A stretch of DNA of 64,000 nucleotides from Pseudoscleropodium purum (Eukaryota > Streptophyta > Bryopsida > Hypnales > Brachytheciaceae): contig OZ017795.1 of NCBI GenBank assembly GCA_963969395.1, positions 3,782,001 to 3,846,000 of the forward strand. Direction: 5' to 3'. Below are positions 46,151-60,239 of the stretch, piece by piece (the first letter of the stretch is position 1; each line of letters begins with the position of its first letter). Under the pieces are notes generated by a model. It was given only the letters and a program-made list of their open reading frames with translations. It was not told the DNA's origin and made no database searches. Position numbers and translations under genes: made by a program.

Positions 46151-49100
46151 TTTCTTAGAAAATAAATGTACACTCCTCTTTTTCATTTCTCTTAATTCCA
46201 TGTGATAAAAGTTTTTATGAACTTTGACCTTATTGAGGTCTACAACATTTAACTTCATTGTTCCAAAATAAAGTAATTGTGAATGATAAGTTTCAATTCA
46301 TACAAACTTGCAAAAAAAATTGCAAGAAATTTGTAAATTTGTAAATTTTACAATCAATTTTTTTGAATATCCATTATTACATTCCAAGCACCAAAAAAAT
46401 TTAATAAATAGAAACAAACTTCATGAATTCTATGAAAAATGTTTTTTAATATAGTGTTCCATATTGCAAATATATTTATACCATTTACAAATCATTCACA
46501 AGATTGGCAAAGAACTATTCCTAATTCAATGATGTTGATGACAATGATTACTCCCACTTCCAACATACTTAGTGCAACTTCTTACATTTTAATTTGAAAG
46601 TTACATGACAATTTCATAAAAATTATGAAGACATTTGGTTTCATTAACCCTATATTTATATACACAACACACATATCTCATTTTGTTTTTGAAAAAGACA
46701 CAATTGTAGCCAAAAAATTAAAATAATGGAAATTCATTTTCTTACAAGTTGCCTTTTTGTTCCTATCACATTCAGAGGAAAAAACAAATCAAATTTGGAA
46801 AACAACAATGAAATCAACTAGACTTAGAAGAATAAAAAAAAAACTACAAAATTCAATTGCTTGAAATGTACAATTCTTACAGTTCTAGACAAGCAAAGCT
46901 TTTTTGACACCAAGCTTTTCTCAAAGTCTTTTTCCAATGCAATTTCAAGTGCTTTGAATTTGTTCTCTTATAAAGGAGGAATCAAAAGATTCTTTGATCT
47001 ATTCTTAGCTCAAGGTTTGTAACAAATATAACTGCAATTAAGCACTACGACAAGTATTAGTGATTTCATAGTGTGTAGTCACGCATTTTTGCCACTCTTG
47101 AAAATGCAAGTTCTTATATGAATTCAAATGCAATCATAATTAAGAAATGAAATAGAGACCACATAATTTGTGACATTTTATCATTTCAATTTCACATAAG
47201 ACATTACAATTGTAATAATTTATGAAATTGTTAGGGATTTCCAATATATAATCAAAAGTTTAGATAAAATTTCTCATAGTTTATATTATTATTTTAAATC
47301 ATATAAACATAATATATATTTGTACATACTTCATTAAATTAAGACACATTAAATTGATTACCAAGAAATGTAGAAAATATCCACCCTTCAACAAACATTT
47401 CCACAAAAGTTGTAGAAATTCGTCTATAGAAATTTCAATGTTCAGGTGACAATGACCACACTTTGTAAAATATATATATTTCTATATGCAAAAGTTATGA
47501 AAGGTCAAAGTTTTATTTGTTAGATATTTTAAAATCAATAATTTCTTCAATATATGTACATATTCATTTTAGAGATGTATATAGAGTGATGATGGTGGTT
47601 TTATACAAGATGTGATTTTGGATGTATCTACCTTGTTTTTTTGCTTCTAATTGCACTCAAGCAATATATGACAATACATGTGATTAGACATTGACTATTA
47701 TATGTAACTTGGGTATATAATTTGGTAGACATATATATAAAGTTATTTAAAAAAAAACCTCTAAGTTCTTACTTTGGGTCTTAACTTTTATCAACCAGTC
47801 TTTCATGAGGCTAGGTGTGATTGTACTTTAAGCTTTTAACCTCATTTAGTGATGTTGAGGATTTAGTGAGGCTTATGGTAAAGATACATAGGCAAAGGCT
47901 TTTCCATCATTTAAAAATAAATAAAAATGTTAAAGGAAATGGAAAAGGGCATGTAAGTCAGAGAAAATGTACCTACTGCACCTTGGAGGGTTCGTTATCA
48001 GGTCCTCTCCCAAGCACCTACCACGGTGTTCTATATCCCAAGTTTCCCTCAGTTGATTAAGTACTTCTCCAACGGTTGTAGATCAATCATCCATTCCTTG
48101 ATTGTTGTTGGTTGTTTCTTCAGTTGCTATCGATTGTTGTCTCTTTTCTTTGCCGTCCTCTTAGTTTTCATGTCCTTTGCTTCCCGTCCATATTAGTTCA
48201 TTGAAGAATTGCTTTCCTTATGGACACTACTAGAGTAAATGATGATGAGGTGAGTTATGTAAACAAAACTTGATTTCCCTTCTAAGAATACTACTAGGAT
48301 CCACTGTCTTAGGGTTTGCTCTAATTTACGGACTTTCAGTTGCAGTTGCAGAGAGGTCTACCTCTGATTTCACGGGAGCGTAGGAATTGTTCAACTATCT
48401 TCATTGAAATGCTAAGATTCCATAAATGACTTGCATTTACTTTCTTCTGTGATTATCTTGGATTTTGATTCTCCATCCTCACGTTGCTATGGTAGAACTC
48501 TTCCTCAAGTAAGTATAATCTATATAAAAACCAACCTTTTCAATGAATTGAAATGAAAATGTAGCACACTTGCTAAATTTTGAGCACATGATAGACACTT
48601 ATGTGCAAATTCATGTAGCCTTTCCTTTTCTCATGAGATTCATAAAGTATATAGGTACCTGAAATCAATAACTGATTGTCTTGGTAGAAATCACATGCAT
48701 TAGGAAGGAGTCATTCTATTTGACTTCATTTCTTGAATAGGACATTATTGATTTTGAGGAAGCTAGACCTTTCTGTTCAATTTTCCCGTTGCAATGATAA
48801 TCAACACTATATGTGAAGGCTAGAATATATATGACAAAAACTCCCTATCTAATAAATTGCAAAAATGCTTCTTATTAGCAACAAATTTAACATACTTCAT
48901 ATGGAGATCTAAAGCCCTTAGTTCAACACACATCTATCAATTTTTCTCAATTGGTACTCACTAAGAAGATACTTCATTTTTCAATTTCACATATCCTCTT
49001 CAAGACCTTGAAGTAGTTTATAACTAAGACTCCTTCTTCTTCACATTTGGACACCAGGTACCCTTTTCCTTCTCATAATGCCTTCCTTCTCTTTGTTTTT

Positions 49101-52100
49101 TCACCTAATTAGTCTCCATCATATTCATATAGTCTCCCAAAGAATTTTGTAAGCAAGAATGGCATCAAGAGGAGGTCATTTTAAACTCATAACAAATTCT
49201 TTCCTCATGTACAAGGATTACTATTGGCACTTAAGGATTTTCCTTAAGATTACATTTACAAACTTGACATAAGAACTCACTTCAAATAAGCAAGCTCATT
49301 TCCTAAACAAGAAGCTTATTTACTTCAGAAGTTCTGCAAGCTAGGTATGAGCAGAGTGGCTTGAAGGATAGTTTGGAAAGCCGCTTTCTATGCAATGACG
49401 AAGTTAGCCAAGACAAGGCGTGGCCTAGGCTACATCGGTTGCTCAAATATGGAATTGCTCGGGTATAGAAGGTAAAGTCTCGCAGACCTCAAATTTTCTA
49501 AGTTTTCTCAATGGCGGCCTAGAAGTTGGAGTTGACTCCACCAAGTCCTTTCACTCTATTAGTTTTTAGTATTAAAGAAGTCCCATTTAGTATACATCTG
49601 AGCTACAGATTCTGTATGTAATTATGTATGAACCTTCCTTGATTTGTTCAAATAAAGTCCATCTTAGTTTGTACATATAAAGGTAGCTTCCACATGAATT
49701 TTGATTTGGTTTTTAGAATTGTTATCAACTTACTAGTTTGTGCAAAAGAAATAATTAATTGTCATTGCTATGTCACTACAAAGCAACTTCCTAGAAGTTG
49801 GAGGTATTCACCTTAAATTTGGGCTTTCCAATTTTGCTAGCTAAAGTGCTTTGAGCTAATAAATATAGAATGTTCAACTCGAACATGCTCCATTACAAAA
49901 CTAATGATTCCAATTGTCCAACTAACAAGTTAGTAGAATTGACAAGGTTTTCTATTCAATATCCAATACAAATGTATATTCTATAAGTGTAGGCAAAGTG
50001 TAGCTTCAACTAGGGATGGGATGCAACAAATCATAGAATTCATGCATAGCAATTATAGAAATAAATGTGTCGGGTAAAACAAACAATAGATAGTCTATAT
50101 ATAGGTATATATGAATAAATATCAATGATGTCTATTGGAGTACTAACAAGATCACTATAATTGTCATTTCTATAGCAAAAATTAAAAAACTGATTTTTTT
50201 CACATCTAACCATAGAATCTTATACTTGACTATTATAGGAATGTGTGGAAAAAATTTCAAAATTTTGGACTGCATAGAGTGCAAGGTATGTGCGTTTAAA
50301 GAAAAAAAAAATAAGTTCTTCAACATAGTAATTGACTACATTTTTGACTTTGAACATTTTTAACTTAAAATTTGTGCACTATAGAATTCTGAGCTTTTAA
50401 GATTTTTAGAAGAGAATTGAGTTGAGAGTCTAGGGGAAAAAAGAATTTAATTAAAATTTATCCTTGAAAAAAATGTTTGGTAAAAGTAGATACAAGATAG
50501 AAAGAAAGTCTAAATTATAAATTATTAATATCTCTAAAATGGGATTAAAATATACTATTTTCCATAGTGATATTTTTTTTAGAAAAAATAACAAATCCTT
50601 CGAAAGTTTTTTTTTTCTAAACTATAAAAATTGCATTCAGAGATGAATCTTAAAAGTTATCTTTTCAAGAAGATGTTGTAATTGCCTAGATAACAAGATT
50701 GTCCATAATTTTCTCATAACAAATCCAATTAGAATGAATTAAAGTTTTCCATGTAGACAAAAGTATAATCTATAAGGAAATAAAATGAAAAATTTGAATT
50801 TGAAACTTATGCAAATGAATCAAAAATGCACTATAAGAGAAAAACCCACAAAAACTTAAAATTACACAAGTAAAAATGTACTAGATGAGCTTTATATATG
50901 CATTTACAAATGAAGAGATTTTAGGGTCATATATATTTTTTCAAAGTGCTAATAGACTATTTTCAAAGAAAGAAATTGCTTTCAATGTTTAGGATTGCAG
51001 ATTTAATACAATAGTTGTTATTCAAAAAAGCGGACTATAAGTATGTAAATGCATGCAATTTTTTTGAGTTGTTGTAAAGGTGATATAAAATTTGCATAAT
51101 AAGTTGCTCCAAATGTCAACATTAATCCACATACAATTTATAAAATATCACATAGTACAAGTGGCATGTCCATAACTCTATTGTTATTCAAAAAATGGCT
51201 ATTCCATCCATTTATTTAAAGTAAGGAATACATGCTTTCTTGCCACTTTTTATCAAAATAATTATTTTTTTCTGTTTTATACAACCCTAGTAGCCAAAAA
51301 AAACTATACATACAAGTGTGTTTTATTCATTGGAAACATGGCATGCACTTGAGAATTCCAAAAATGGTCTCTTTAAAAAGAATTTAACCTTTGTTTTGTC
51401 TAATAAATCTCGAGGTATCTAATTTGTATATTTTGTTGATTATTAGGATTTTTTGCACGTGAGAAATATTTTTGTTTATGAATAATTGTACTTTACAATG
51501 GTACAAATGGCAAGGCAAAAAATTGTATAATGTATATTGACAATTATTGACAAAGAAGAAATGCAAGATTGTGTGGAGTTAATTGAATTTCTATGAAGTA
51601 GGCAATGCTCTAATGTATATCTTTTGTTTATGATAAATTAGGTGTGTAATTTTTTGAAAATTTAGGCACCTTTGTTATTATTTATTTTTTGACCAAGTTC
51701 TTAAGAAACTAAAGTAATAAATGGTTGACCTTGCAAAAATATTCTTTTCTAATATAGGAAGAAATGTAATTTCACTTGAGAGAACTCTATCAAAACCAGA
51801 TATATTTTTTGAGCAAATTCAATAAAAGAAATTTGTGTTTGCCTAAATGGAATGTACATGACATCTTTGTTGAGGCAAACGCAAAACTTGTGTTTTCATG
51901 CTTTCTTCAATACAAATTTTGCATTTTACTCAAAAAGCATATCATGTAAATTTTGTTTAGGCAAGCACAAATTTCATATATTTTTTTGGTAAACAATGAT
52001 GCAAATTCTATTGTACGAAAAATTTGGCAAGGTGTTCATCTATTTTTTGGGAGTAAATTTCAAAATTCATATCAAGTTTTAGAATTGTATAGTTCTATTT

Positions 52101-53439
52101 TGGATACATGTACACTCCTCTATTTTATAGAATTAGCAATGATAGGGAATTTTATTGTTCTTTTTTCATATTGAAAGAATTGTGAAGTACATAGAGATGA
52201 AGGAAGGAAGTTAATACAACACTATAAGTTGGAAGCACATATTTTTTGGGTATATATTTTCAATGTGGAAGATGTTTTTTATTTTTCATTCACATTATGC
52301 AAACTTTCTTTTAATATTGAAGTACCATTGATTTTATGTTGGGAAAACTGTGGATCTTGAATAATTTGAGGTATAGGTATTTGAAATGTGTAGCATACCT
52401 ACATTGTTGCTTGCATGTATTTGATTTCCTGAAGTTTTATTTTTATGATAAGTTTCTTCATTTTAAGAGAGAACAATAGTTAAACTATCATAATAAACTT
52501 GAAGAAGCGCAAAGAATTTGAAGAAAATTAAAGTTATAGAGAAATTTTCATTCAACCTATATTGAATGGCAATTCAATTAGAACAAGTTTTAGTATTTTT
52601 ATATTCCTTTCTTTCTATCGTGGAAAGAAGTTTATACCTTTGATTATAATGTAGTTATTGTTGTTATGTAAAATGAGTAGGCATCCATTAATTTAGGAAA
52701 GTGATGAGTACAATTTGTAAGGAAATTTACAAAATTTAGGGAATTTTACAAACTTCTTTAATTTAAAGGATAATTTAGTATCAAGCCAATTGTGGTTTAA
52801 TAGGAGACAATGTCTTGTGAAAACTTGACATGAAGCATAACAATAAATATAAATGTAGGATTTTATGTATTAAAAATTTGAGGTGATTTTTAAATTTTTT
52901 CCAAGAGTGGAATATGCTAGAAGAGATGGTGAAATTTGAAGTGAGTGAATACATTAGTTGTGCACATATACTATTGTATAGAATGTAGCTTTCATTGATA
53001 TTATGTAATAGTAGAGGATTTCCTACCCAAATTTTTTGTGAAACTATGGTTTCTTTATTGTCATGGAATTGAAGGTTTTTGTTCTAAGTTTTTTCAATGT
53101 CAAAGTGATATTGTACACTTATAAAGACTACAAAGTCTTCTATTCTAAAGATGTATTAAAATTGAAATGAAGTTTATTTGATAGCGGAACAACTTTCAAA
53201 TGATTTAAATCTATAAATGTTGAATTTTTTTACTGATTATGTCAAACTATTTGTTCTTGAGATTTAAAAAAATACACGTGTCAGGGAGTGGAATCTTCAA
53301 ATGTGAAGACTATAAGAATAGAGGTCACGAATTTAATTTTTTGTTGTTTGTATTGGAAAAAAGTATATTGTGTGGGAAAAATCATACGGAAGAGTTTTTA
53401 TAATTTTCTTTTGCTACATGTTTTTTTTATAGGACCATT
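46151..53439. other. AT-rich intergenic DNA, no gene
   Basis: About 7 kb of AT-rich DNA. The only structure seen is a diverged copy of the dispersed AT-rich repeat at about 50150-50400. Open frames such as 47821-48060 and 51953-52174 are short and lack motifs. Confidence 0.45.
50150..50400. repeat. Copy of dispersed AT-rich repeat family
   Basis: 'ATAATTGTCATTTCTATAGCAAAA', 'CATAGAATCTTATACTTGACT' and 'GTGTGGAAAAAATTTCAAAA' follow the order of the copies at 11.34, 14.9, 19.0 and 28.56 kb. Noncoding. Confidence 0.5.
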
Positions 53440-56400
53440 ATGGGTACCAAAATTTTCAATGAATGGGTAGAGCATGGATGGTGGATTGCAACAATGGATG
53501 TTGAATCACTAATGCTATAGATAATAGACAAAGCTTTGCAAAATGGATTGTTCTTGACAGCTATAGGAAAAGAAAGTGGAAAAGTGAAATTAGTAGTCAC
53601 TGCCCTACATGATGTGATTTTTCTACATGTAAATATAGAAGAAGGGAGGCTTGGAAGGTTTAAATTGTAGAGGTAGTTCATGATGGCACCTATTCCTCCT
53701 TGTTGTTTGGATGTTAATCAATCCATGCGAGTGTTGCCTAAACTTCAAGAGAATTGGATTTCTATGCCATAATTATTATACACTACACATAGTGAAGCAA
53801 TGTAGAGGTTCTAGAGATTGAATCTTGAGAATGTTTTGCGAGCTCAACGATTATTGCAAGAAGTCTTGGCTTACAAGGAGATGAAGAGAACAAGCGCATC
53901 TAATACTCGACATCCAACTCCACCTTGTGCTCTTGAAGAAACGGATCCTATACATAAGGTTCTAGCTGCAACCAAATTCAGCTAATGATATAGAAGCCCC
54001 TTGTATGGCAATTGGAAAAAAGAATGTAAGAACAAATCGAGGTAGGAATGCATGAGGAGTTCTTTGCGCATTCATCATTAGGAAGGGACATATTTGAAGG
54101 AAGCCTTTTACAGAGCATTTCAACATCAAGGGAGGGTGGTCCAACAACAATTGGTATAGATCATATGTTGATGCCGATATGTGTAGCTATGAGCACCAAT
54201 TCAAGTCCAGCATATACTAAGGCTGAGTCATCTAGAGCAACAATAGATCGTATAAAAAGATCACGAAGTACCCAAGCAATGAGAAGACAATCTAAATAGA
54301 GAAGAAGAAGGATACGACAGGAACATTTTTGGCAAGCATCAATCACACGAGCATTCATAAGGTGTGCGAAGCCTAGTTTGTCAAGAGACGAAGTTGAAGA
54401 AGAGGTTGCAATGATTGATGAATCATTAGATGAAGAGAAGGAGGCTTTAATAGCTCACAAATTAGTAAAATTACCAACTATGGGCCTGCTTACATAGTTT
54501 TCAACCATTGAGGAATACCTTGGAGGATATCGTTGAGAAATGGAAGTTGTTTTTGATGTGAACATTTCAAATATTTAGAATGTACAGAATGTAGAAATAA
54601 ATCACCAAGCTTTGACTACGAGGTGCATTTCAATAATATATAAATGTCTTTGTGGAAGGGAGGAGCCTAATATGTCACTTTTGACCTTACAACCAATAGC
54701 ATATCTTAAAGAAGGTATAGATGATGAAGGTGTTGTACTACAAAGGAAGATTCAATTTTCACGTGTAGATACAATGAAGGAATTTGAAGAGGTATATTTG
54801 CATGATGCTTCAATAGTAGCAAATGATCCAATTGCCTTGAAGATAAAATGGTTACAAAACAACATCATTTGGGAACCAATTGATGGTCAACATGTTGTAG
54901 TGGTAGGCAAGCAAGTTGAACAAGAGCATACAATGGCTTTGATGGATGACAAGAAATACTACAACATATTTGTAAAGAGGAAGGTCCAATTTGTAGTGTA
55001 CAATGGCCTCTATGCAAATAAACGCAAAGGAGTTTGAGAGGGAGTTTTACACAACAATGGATGAGGATTGATGAAGCTACAAGCCATTTGGGAAGTATGC
55101 AAAAGACCTAATTCAAAGGTACGAGTACATGACATACAACAAGCACGTGCAATGACAATGGGTCAATGGTTGCAAGTGCATTACATTGGACAAGGTCGTT
55201 TACGGAAAACATATTGTTGGGGGTGTATATGTGTATAAGTGGATGGCTAAATACACTCGTCCTACATGGCAAGAAGATGAAGCAGCCTATTATGCTCTTT
55301 TGCAAGTGTATCATGATTATGAGGATGAAATTTTTTGGTACATTGAAGAGGAAGAGAGGAAGTAGAGAAAATATGCAAGTCAAAAAGTTTTGGATCCAAA
55401 TGTTGATGTGAAGGAAGGGAGGAAGAGGATGGAGCAGCTTTGGTTAAGACCACTAGTATGTGTTCAAAAGACAATGTACTTGTAGTTGGATAAGGAATTG
55501 ACTGCAAAACCCATAATTGATGGTCAACACCAACAATAGAGGTTTTATTTCAATATTGCTAGCAATAATGCTCCAATGAAAGAAACATTAGGTTGAACAA
55601 TAGATTGTATTCAACAAAGAAAAGAAATTAGAAATGTGATACAGTGGCTGGTAGTTGAAGTTGGAAAAGAGCATCCAAGAAGTATGTATGATTTTTTCCT
55701 CATTAATGTATAGAGATTTGAAAGAAAGAACTGTGAGCAATTGAAATTGTTAGCCGAAGTTGTTGACAAGAAAATGAAGAAAGCTTCGTCGTCTCTATTA
55801 GTGAGGATAGTTGACACTTAGGGGAGGTTTGAATCTCTTATACCTCCAAGGATTAGAGTTCATGTTGCTAGTATCCAACATGGAAAAACTAAGTATTATG
55901 GCTTCAATGCTCATGTAATAAATGTAAATCGGGTGCATTGGGATTGGCATCATATAATACTATGCATCACACATGGTGATTCTAGTGTCAACATTCCAAT
56001 TTGATGTAGAAAAAGGTTCTCTTTAAAAAGAGTTGTGGAATTAGGAGTACCTTGCTTGTGGATTCTTGATTGCAAGCAATGTGAGACAAAAGATGAGGAT
56101 AAAGCGAGGACAAATGTCGAATACAATACTGTACTACGGAAGTTAAAGCAAGTGGAACGTCATTTTTTTGTTTCTACTAGGAACTTTTCTAGAAGACAAC
56201 ATGAGGGAGAAGATGGTACTTCTAACACAAAGTTCTTTGTTGAAAGGCATTTGGGTTTTTTGAAAGCAGACTATATCAACTTACATTCATGATTTGCGAC
56301 GTAATGGACAAATGGAGCGTATTGTATTGTACAATGAATGGGAGGTGTTGCAGTTATAATGGTGAATCTTAGAGCATTGGGTATGGTACACAATGTACGT

Positions 56401-56872
56401 AGTGGTCATGATCAACTACCTGTTGTGTTCATAGATTTGTAGATAGAAACGAAGATGCCGAATGATGTTGAATAATTTACAAAGAACCCCAACGAAACTG
56501 TGGAGGTTGGTTGTTGCATATCTATCAAAAGATTGGAGGCTCATAGCAATTGGCATTACAACATCAATTAAAGTATAATTGTAGTTTTTTTTGTGAGTAA
56601 TCAAATCATTGTATTAGATGGTTCCAGAGATTGAACTTGATTTTTGTACAACACACTATATAAAGTGCATCATATGGGAGTGTAGGGTAGAGGAATTGCA
56701 ATATTAAAAACTCAAAATCTAGAAGCAGCAATACCATAGTACAATAGAGGACTTTGTACACAATCTTTAGTAGTCCCCATGGTATAGAGTAGAACATAAG
56801 AAGAAGAAGACATCCTTGAGGATGAAGAGGAGGATGTAGAAGATGGTGAAGATTTGCACTCCGAGGATACAC
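53440..56872 (+). pseudogene. Long decayed ORF of unknown, probably mobile-element, family
   Basis: From ATG 53440 a protein-like text can be followed for about 3.4 kb across many stops and at least one frame change. Recognisable protein-like stretches include NEWVEHGWWIATMDVES, EDTMKEF-like charged helices at 54612-55037, VPCLWILDCKQCETKDED near 56050, and a final acidic run EEEDILEDEEEDVEDGED near 56800. The phrase IDGQH appears twice (near 54880 and 55520), reminiscent of the DGQH step in ParB-like folds, but that link is weak. No reverse transcriptase, integrase or known transposase motif was found. It ends within 170 bp of the syntaxin exon and has probably replaced the upstream part of that gene. 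Confidence 0.5.
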
Positions 56873-57039
56873 CGGTGAGAGAAGGGCTTTCTATTCTCCA
56901 TGCTAATCGCAACAAAATGGGCTGTCACACCTTCTTCACAAAAAACGGCTCCCCATTGAATCCTTGTTTCCCTCACCAACTTCTCCAACTTCATAGAAAC
57001 AAAGGAGGAGGAGGAGGTGTTACTACCCCTAATTTCAAG

Positions 57040-57317
57040 GGGATTATGAGAGCGGACGCACTGAAAGCGCTACCGATGGACAACGACGTCGCCTCAGTAT
57101 TGAAATCCGCGAGGCTCATCAAGAAGAAGATGATGGAACTTGATGGTTCCAATCTTGCGCACTACAAGGTGTTGGGTTGTAGCACTGAGACGGCTTTAGA
57201 TCAGTAGTGCGTCTTGCTGACGAATAATCAACGCAAGAAGCTCAAGGAGTTCAAGGACGAGTTCTAGGAATTGCGTGGGAAGATGGTGGACGAGTACAAA
57301 GATACCATCGGGCGCAG
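57040..57317 (+). pseudogene. Syntaxin (SYP1-type Qa-SNARE) internal exon with two in-frame stops
   Basis: Encodes part of the N-terminal Habc region of a plant plasma-membrane-type syntaxin: MDNDVASVLKSARLIKKKM, then RKKLKEFKDEF and ELRGKMVDEYKDTIGR. Stops lie at 57205-57207 and 57265-57267. The second replaces a Gln that the family usually has between EF and LRGKM. The exon ends CGCAG/GT (57318), and the split Arg codon is completed by the next exon at 63115, so the splice sites fit. The left edge is inferred from an AG at 57038-57039. The first helix of Habc is missing, and a decayed foreign ORF lies directly upstream. Part of a broken gene. Confidence 0.8.
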
Positions 57318-57465
57318 GTTGGTCTCAGCTTCCCAAACCATAAATGATTCCCTAATTTCTTTCTCCTAATGGGATCTAATCCTCCTAGCTCTTAGCTCAG
57401 CTAAAATCCAGCATCAAAACTTATGTCAATTCTATTAAATTACCGGTATTTACAATAGCTTGCTG
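57318..57465 (+). other. Syntaxin intron, 5' segment
   Basis: Starts with GT after CGCAG and runs to the copia insertion. The bases just before the insertion, TGCTG (57461-57465), nearly duplicate TGCTC at 62875-62879. Confidence 0.75.
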
Positions 57466-57720
57466 TGAAGAAAAAGAAGAACTAAGGTGAGAATACCTTG
57501 CTAGATAAATTTTAGGGCATAGACAAAGCGCTTAAATATACAAAGTTAGGTTAAGAATTCTTAACCCTATTAGCAGCTAAAACCTTAAAGTGCTAATTAT
57601 TTGTATGTACACTAGTTATGAGAGTAAGATACAAATCTTCCTCTGAAGATCATAGTAGGACGGATGAATGACAAATCCAGTGGTAGGGCGAAGGCTGGGG
57701 TTTGAGAGCATACATCATCA
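57466..57720 (-). repeat. Copia 3' LTR
   Basis: On the plus strand it starts TGAAGAAAAAG and ends CATCATCA, so it reads TG...CA in element orientation. It carries a 3-bp insertion (GAA) relative to the other LTR. The sequence just outside it, GAGAGGG on the minus strand (57721-57727), is the likely polypurine tract. Confidence 0.92.
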
Positions 57721-58301
57721 CCCTCTCGTGCTCGAAGAACCTTAACCTGCGCCAAACAATGAGTTGAGGACAATGGCGCGCGTACTAGGATTTCCCCTCG
57801 ATGGAATTCTGGTGTTGCAGTCGTTGTGGGGCAGTTGTCCTTGGTGAGTATCGAGTGTTGGTTTTAGCCGAGGGTCTCTCCAGGTGTTAGTTTTAGGTGA
57901 TCTCCTGAGTGTGGCGAATGCGTCCAAGTGCATATTATTTTGGTGGTGCTGTGGCTCTGCGTAGCAGCTCTGCATCAGATTTGTGACAATGTTTTGGAAG
58001 TTTTTGTACTGTTGTAGGATCTTCTCTAGCAATGGAGCGAGAGGACGCCTGCAATCACAAAGGTTAGCCCGTTTTGTAGCCCTTCCAAGAGTGAAGCTAC
58101 GATTTTGTGTAAAGAAATTGGTCCCAAGACTTTCGTAGCTGTCTGTTGGGGAAATGTATTGGAACATTTTGAACAATGGTGGGATAACTGAGTGTCAAGG
58201 AGGAACTCGAGGGCTCCTAATTTCAAGCACAGAGCGACTAAGAGAGCACTATAGTTAGATAATGCTCAGACTCCTGAGTGGACTTGAGTTAGGTTTTAGG
58301 A

Positions 58302-58670
58302 CTAGAGAAAAGGATTTGGGATAACTCTGGCTTGTTGTTGATTGATGACAAAACTCTTATGCGGAAGAGGTTTCGTGAGAAAATTAGCTAGTTGGAAAAG
58401 TGTAGATACGTAATGTACTTGTATTTCACCTGCTTGGGCTACTTTTCTTATAAACTGGTGTTGAATTTCAATATATTTGGTCCTTGCATGTAAAACTGGA
58501 TTCTTCACAAGTTTGATGCAGCTCTGATTGTCATTCAAGAGTGTTGTTGGGGCATCTATGGGAAACCCTAGTTCTTGAAATAGCTTGCAAGAATGAATGA
58601 TATCCTTGGTGGCATCTGTGATTACTTGATACTTTGCTTTTGTGCTTGACAGGGGGACTGTTGGTTGCAT
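58302..58670 (-). pseudogene. Copia RNase H domain
   Basis: Recognised from QPTVPLSSTKAKYQ, where the family has SSTEAEY (the Glu is catalytic), then NDNQSCIKL (family CDNQSAI), ARTKYIEIQHQFIR (family RTKHIEIxxHFIR) and LANFLTKPL (family xADxLTKxL). Three acidic positions have become Lys or Asn, each explicable by a single G-to-A change. Catalytically dead as written. Confidence 0.9.
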
Positions 58671-59093
58671 TTTGCTACTCTAGTAAATGGGTGAATTTCC
58701 AAGCTTGTGTAGAATGTCGGAGGTGGAGCGTCATGAATCTAGGTCATGATCCCAATTTGCATCAACATATGTGAGGTAAGTAACTCCCCCTTCCGATGTG
58801 AAAAGGATTCCACAGTTGATTGTCCCACTCAAATATCTAAGGATCCTTTTAGTTGCTAGGTAATGTGCTATTTCGAGTTCTTGCATAAAACAGGAGATGC
58901 AACTTACTACATAGCTAATGTCTGGCCTAGTGTAGGTTAGATAAAGTAAACTTCCTATTAAAGATCGGTAGAGGTTGAAGTTTGTTTTTCCAGTCCATGT
59001 TTCCTTCTACAGATGGGTTCTGGAGTCAATAAGGAGATTTTTAGGGTTGCATCTTTCTATTCTAAATTTCTCCAGTAATTTCTTGATGTAACC

Positions 59094-59790
59094 TTACTGA
59101 CTTATGAAGATGTCGCTTTGGACTCTGTAAATTTCAATGCCGAGATAACTATGTACTTCCTTAAGATTTGTCATTTCAAATTCAGTTTGTAGTTTGGTCT
59201 TGAGTGTTGTAATTGTCTGAGGGTCATCGCCAATGATGATCAAGTCATTGACATAGAGTAAGAGGATGGTTAGTTTCCCATCTTGCTTTAGATAATTAAG
59301 GTTTGGGTGGTTGTCACTATGGTTAACCCCTATTCTAGCAACCACTTGTTGATCTTGTCATACCACGCTTTAGGTGATTGTTTCAAACCATATAGAGCAC
59401 GCCTGATCCTACAAACTTTTGTATTGTCGCCTGCTCTTGGGAATCCATCGGGAATTGCCATCAAGATTTTCTCATCGATAATGTCATTCAAGAAAGCAAA
59501 TATAATGTCCATTTGATGCAAACACCAACTATTCTTCGCGGCCAGGGCCATGATGAGTAAAACTGTCCACCATTTAATGACAAGTGTGAAAATTTCGTGA
59601 AAATCAACCCCCTCCTTCTACTAAGAACCTCTGGCTACCAAGCAGGCTTTGAGTTTGTTGATTTTTCCTTCAACAGTCTTCTTTATCTTAAACATCCATT
59701 TGGCTAAGATTGATTTTCCTTGTTGTGGTCGATCAATGACCTCCTAAGTGTCGTTCTTCAAGATCGAATTCACTTCTTTTCGTATAGCCT
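59094..59790 (-). pseudogene. Copia reverse transcriptase domain
   Basis: Landmarks are HQMDIIFAFLN, IPDGFPRA, RRALYGLKQSPKAWYD and, after a frameshift near 59.33 kb, LLLYVNDLIIIGDD. The catalytic YVDD box reads YVND (59244-59255), again one G-to-A change. Sequence between integrase and this block is frame-continuous but has several stops. Confidence 0.9.
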
Positions 59791-60239
59791 CTTGCCATTC
59801 TATCTATTGAGAAGCAGTTGTAAAGTTTTGGGGTTCTTCTAATATTTCTGATACTAGGGTCCCAAAATCTGTTAATTCAACCAATGGTCTTCTATATCAA
59901 CTGGGGTACCTCCGTGTAGCAGGTCTTGCGGACCGATCTGTTGGTTGTGGGAATCTCTGGCTCTGTATGTGAAGGATGGTCGGAGAGAAAGGTTCTGGAT
60001 GTTGTAGGTTTGCATCAGGATTGTTGACGGGAACTAGAAACAACTCTGGATGCTCTACGGGTGAGTCTATTTGGTTTTGAATTTGGTTGTTGTCTAATTC
60101 TATGTTGCAAGTTTCAATACAAGTAGGGTTCTCCATATCTAATGAGCTATTCTGTTCAGGAATGTCAAAAAAGTTAGGATTTGGTTACCGTAATCTTTGA
60201 TAGTCAAAACCTACCCTTGTTTCATCAAAGACTACATCT

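Noticed and set aside
54612..55037. A stand-alone 141-residue gene
   Set aside because: Protein-like text continues on both sides across stops, so it is a fragment of the larger decayed ORF at 53440-56872.
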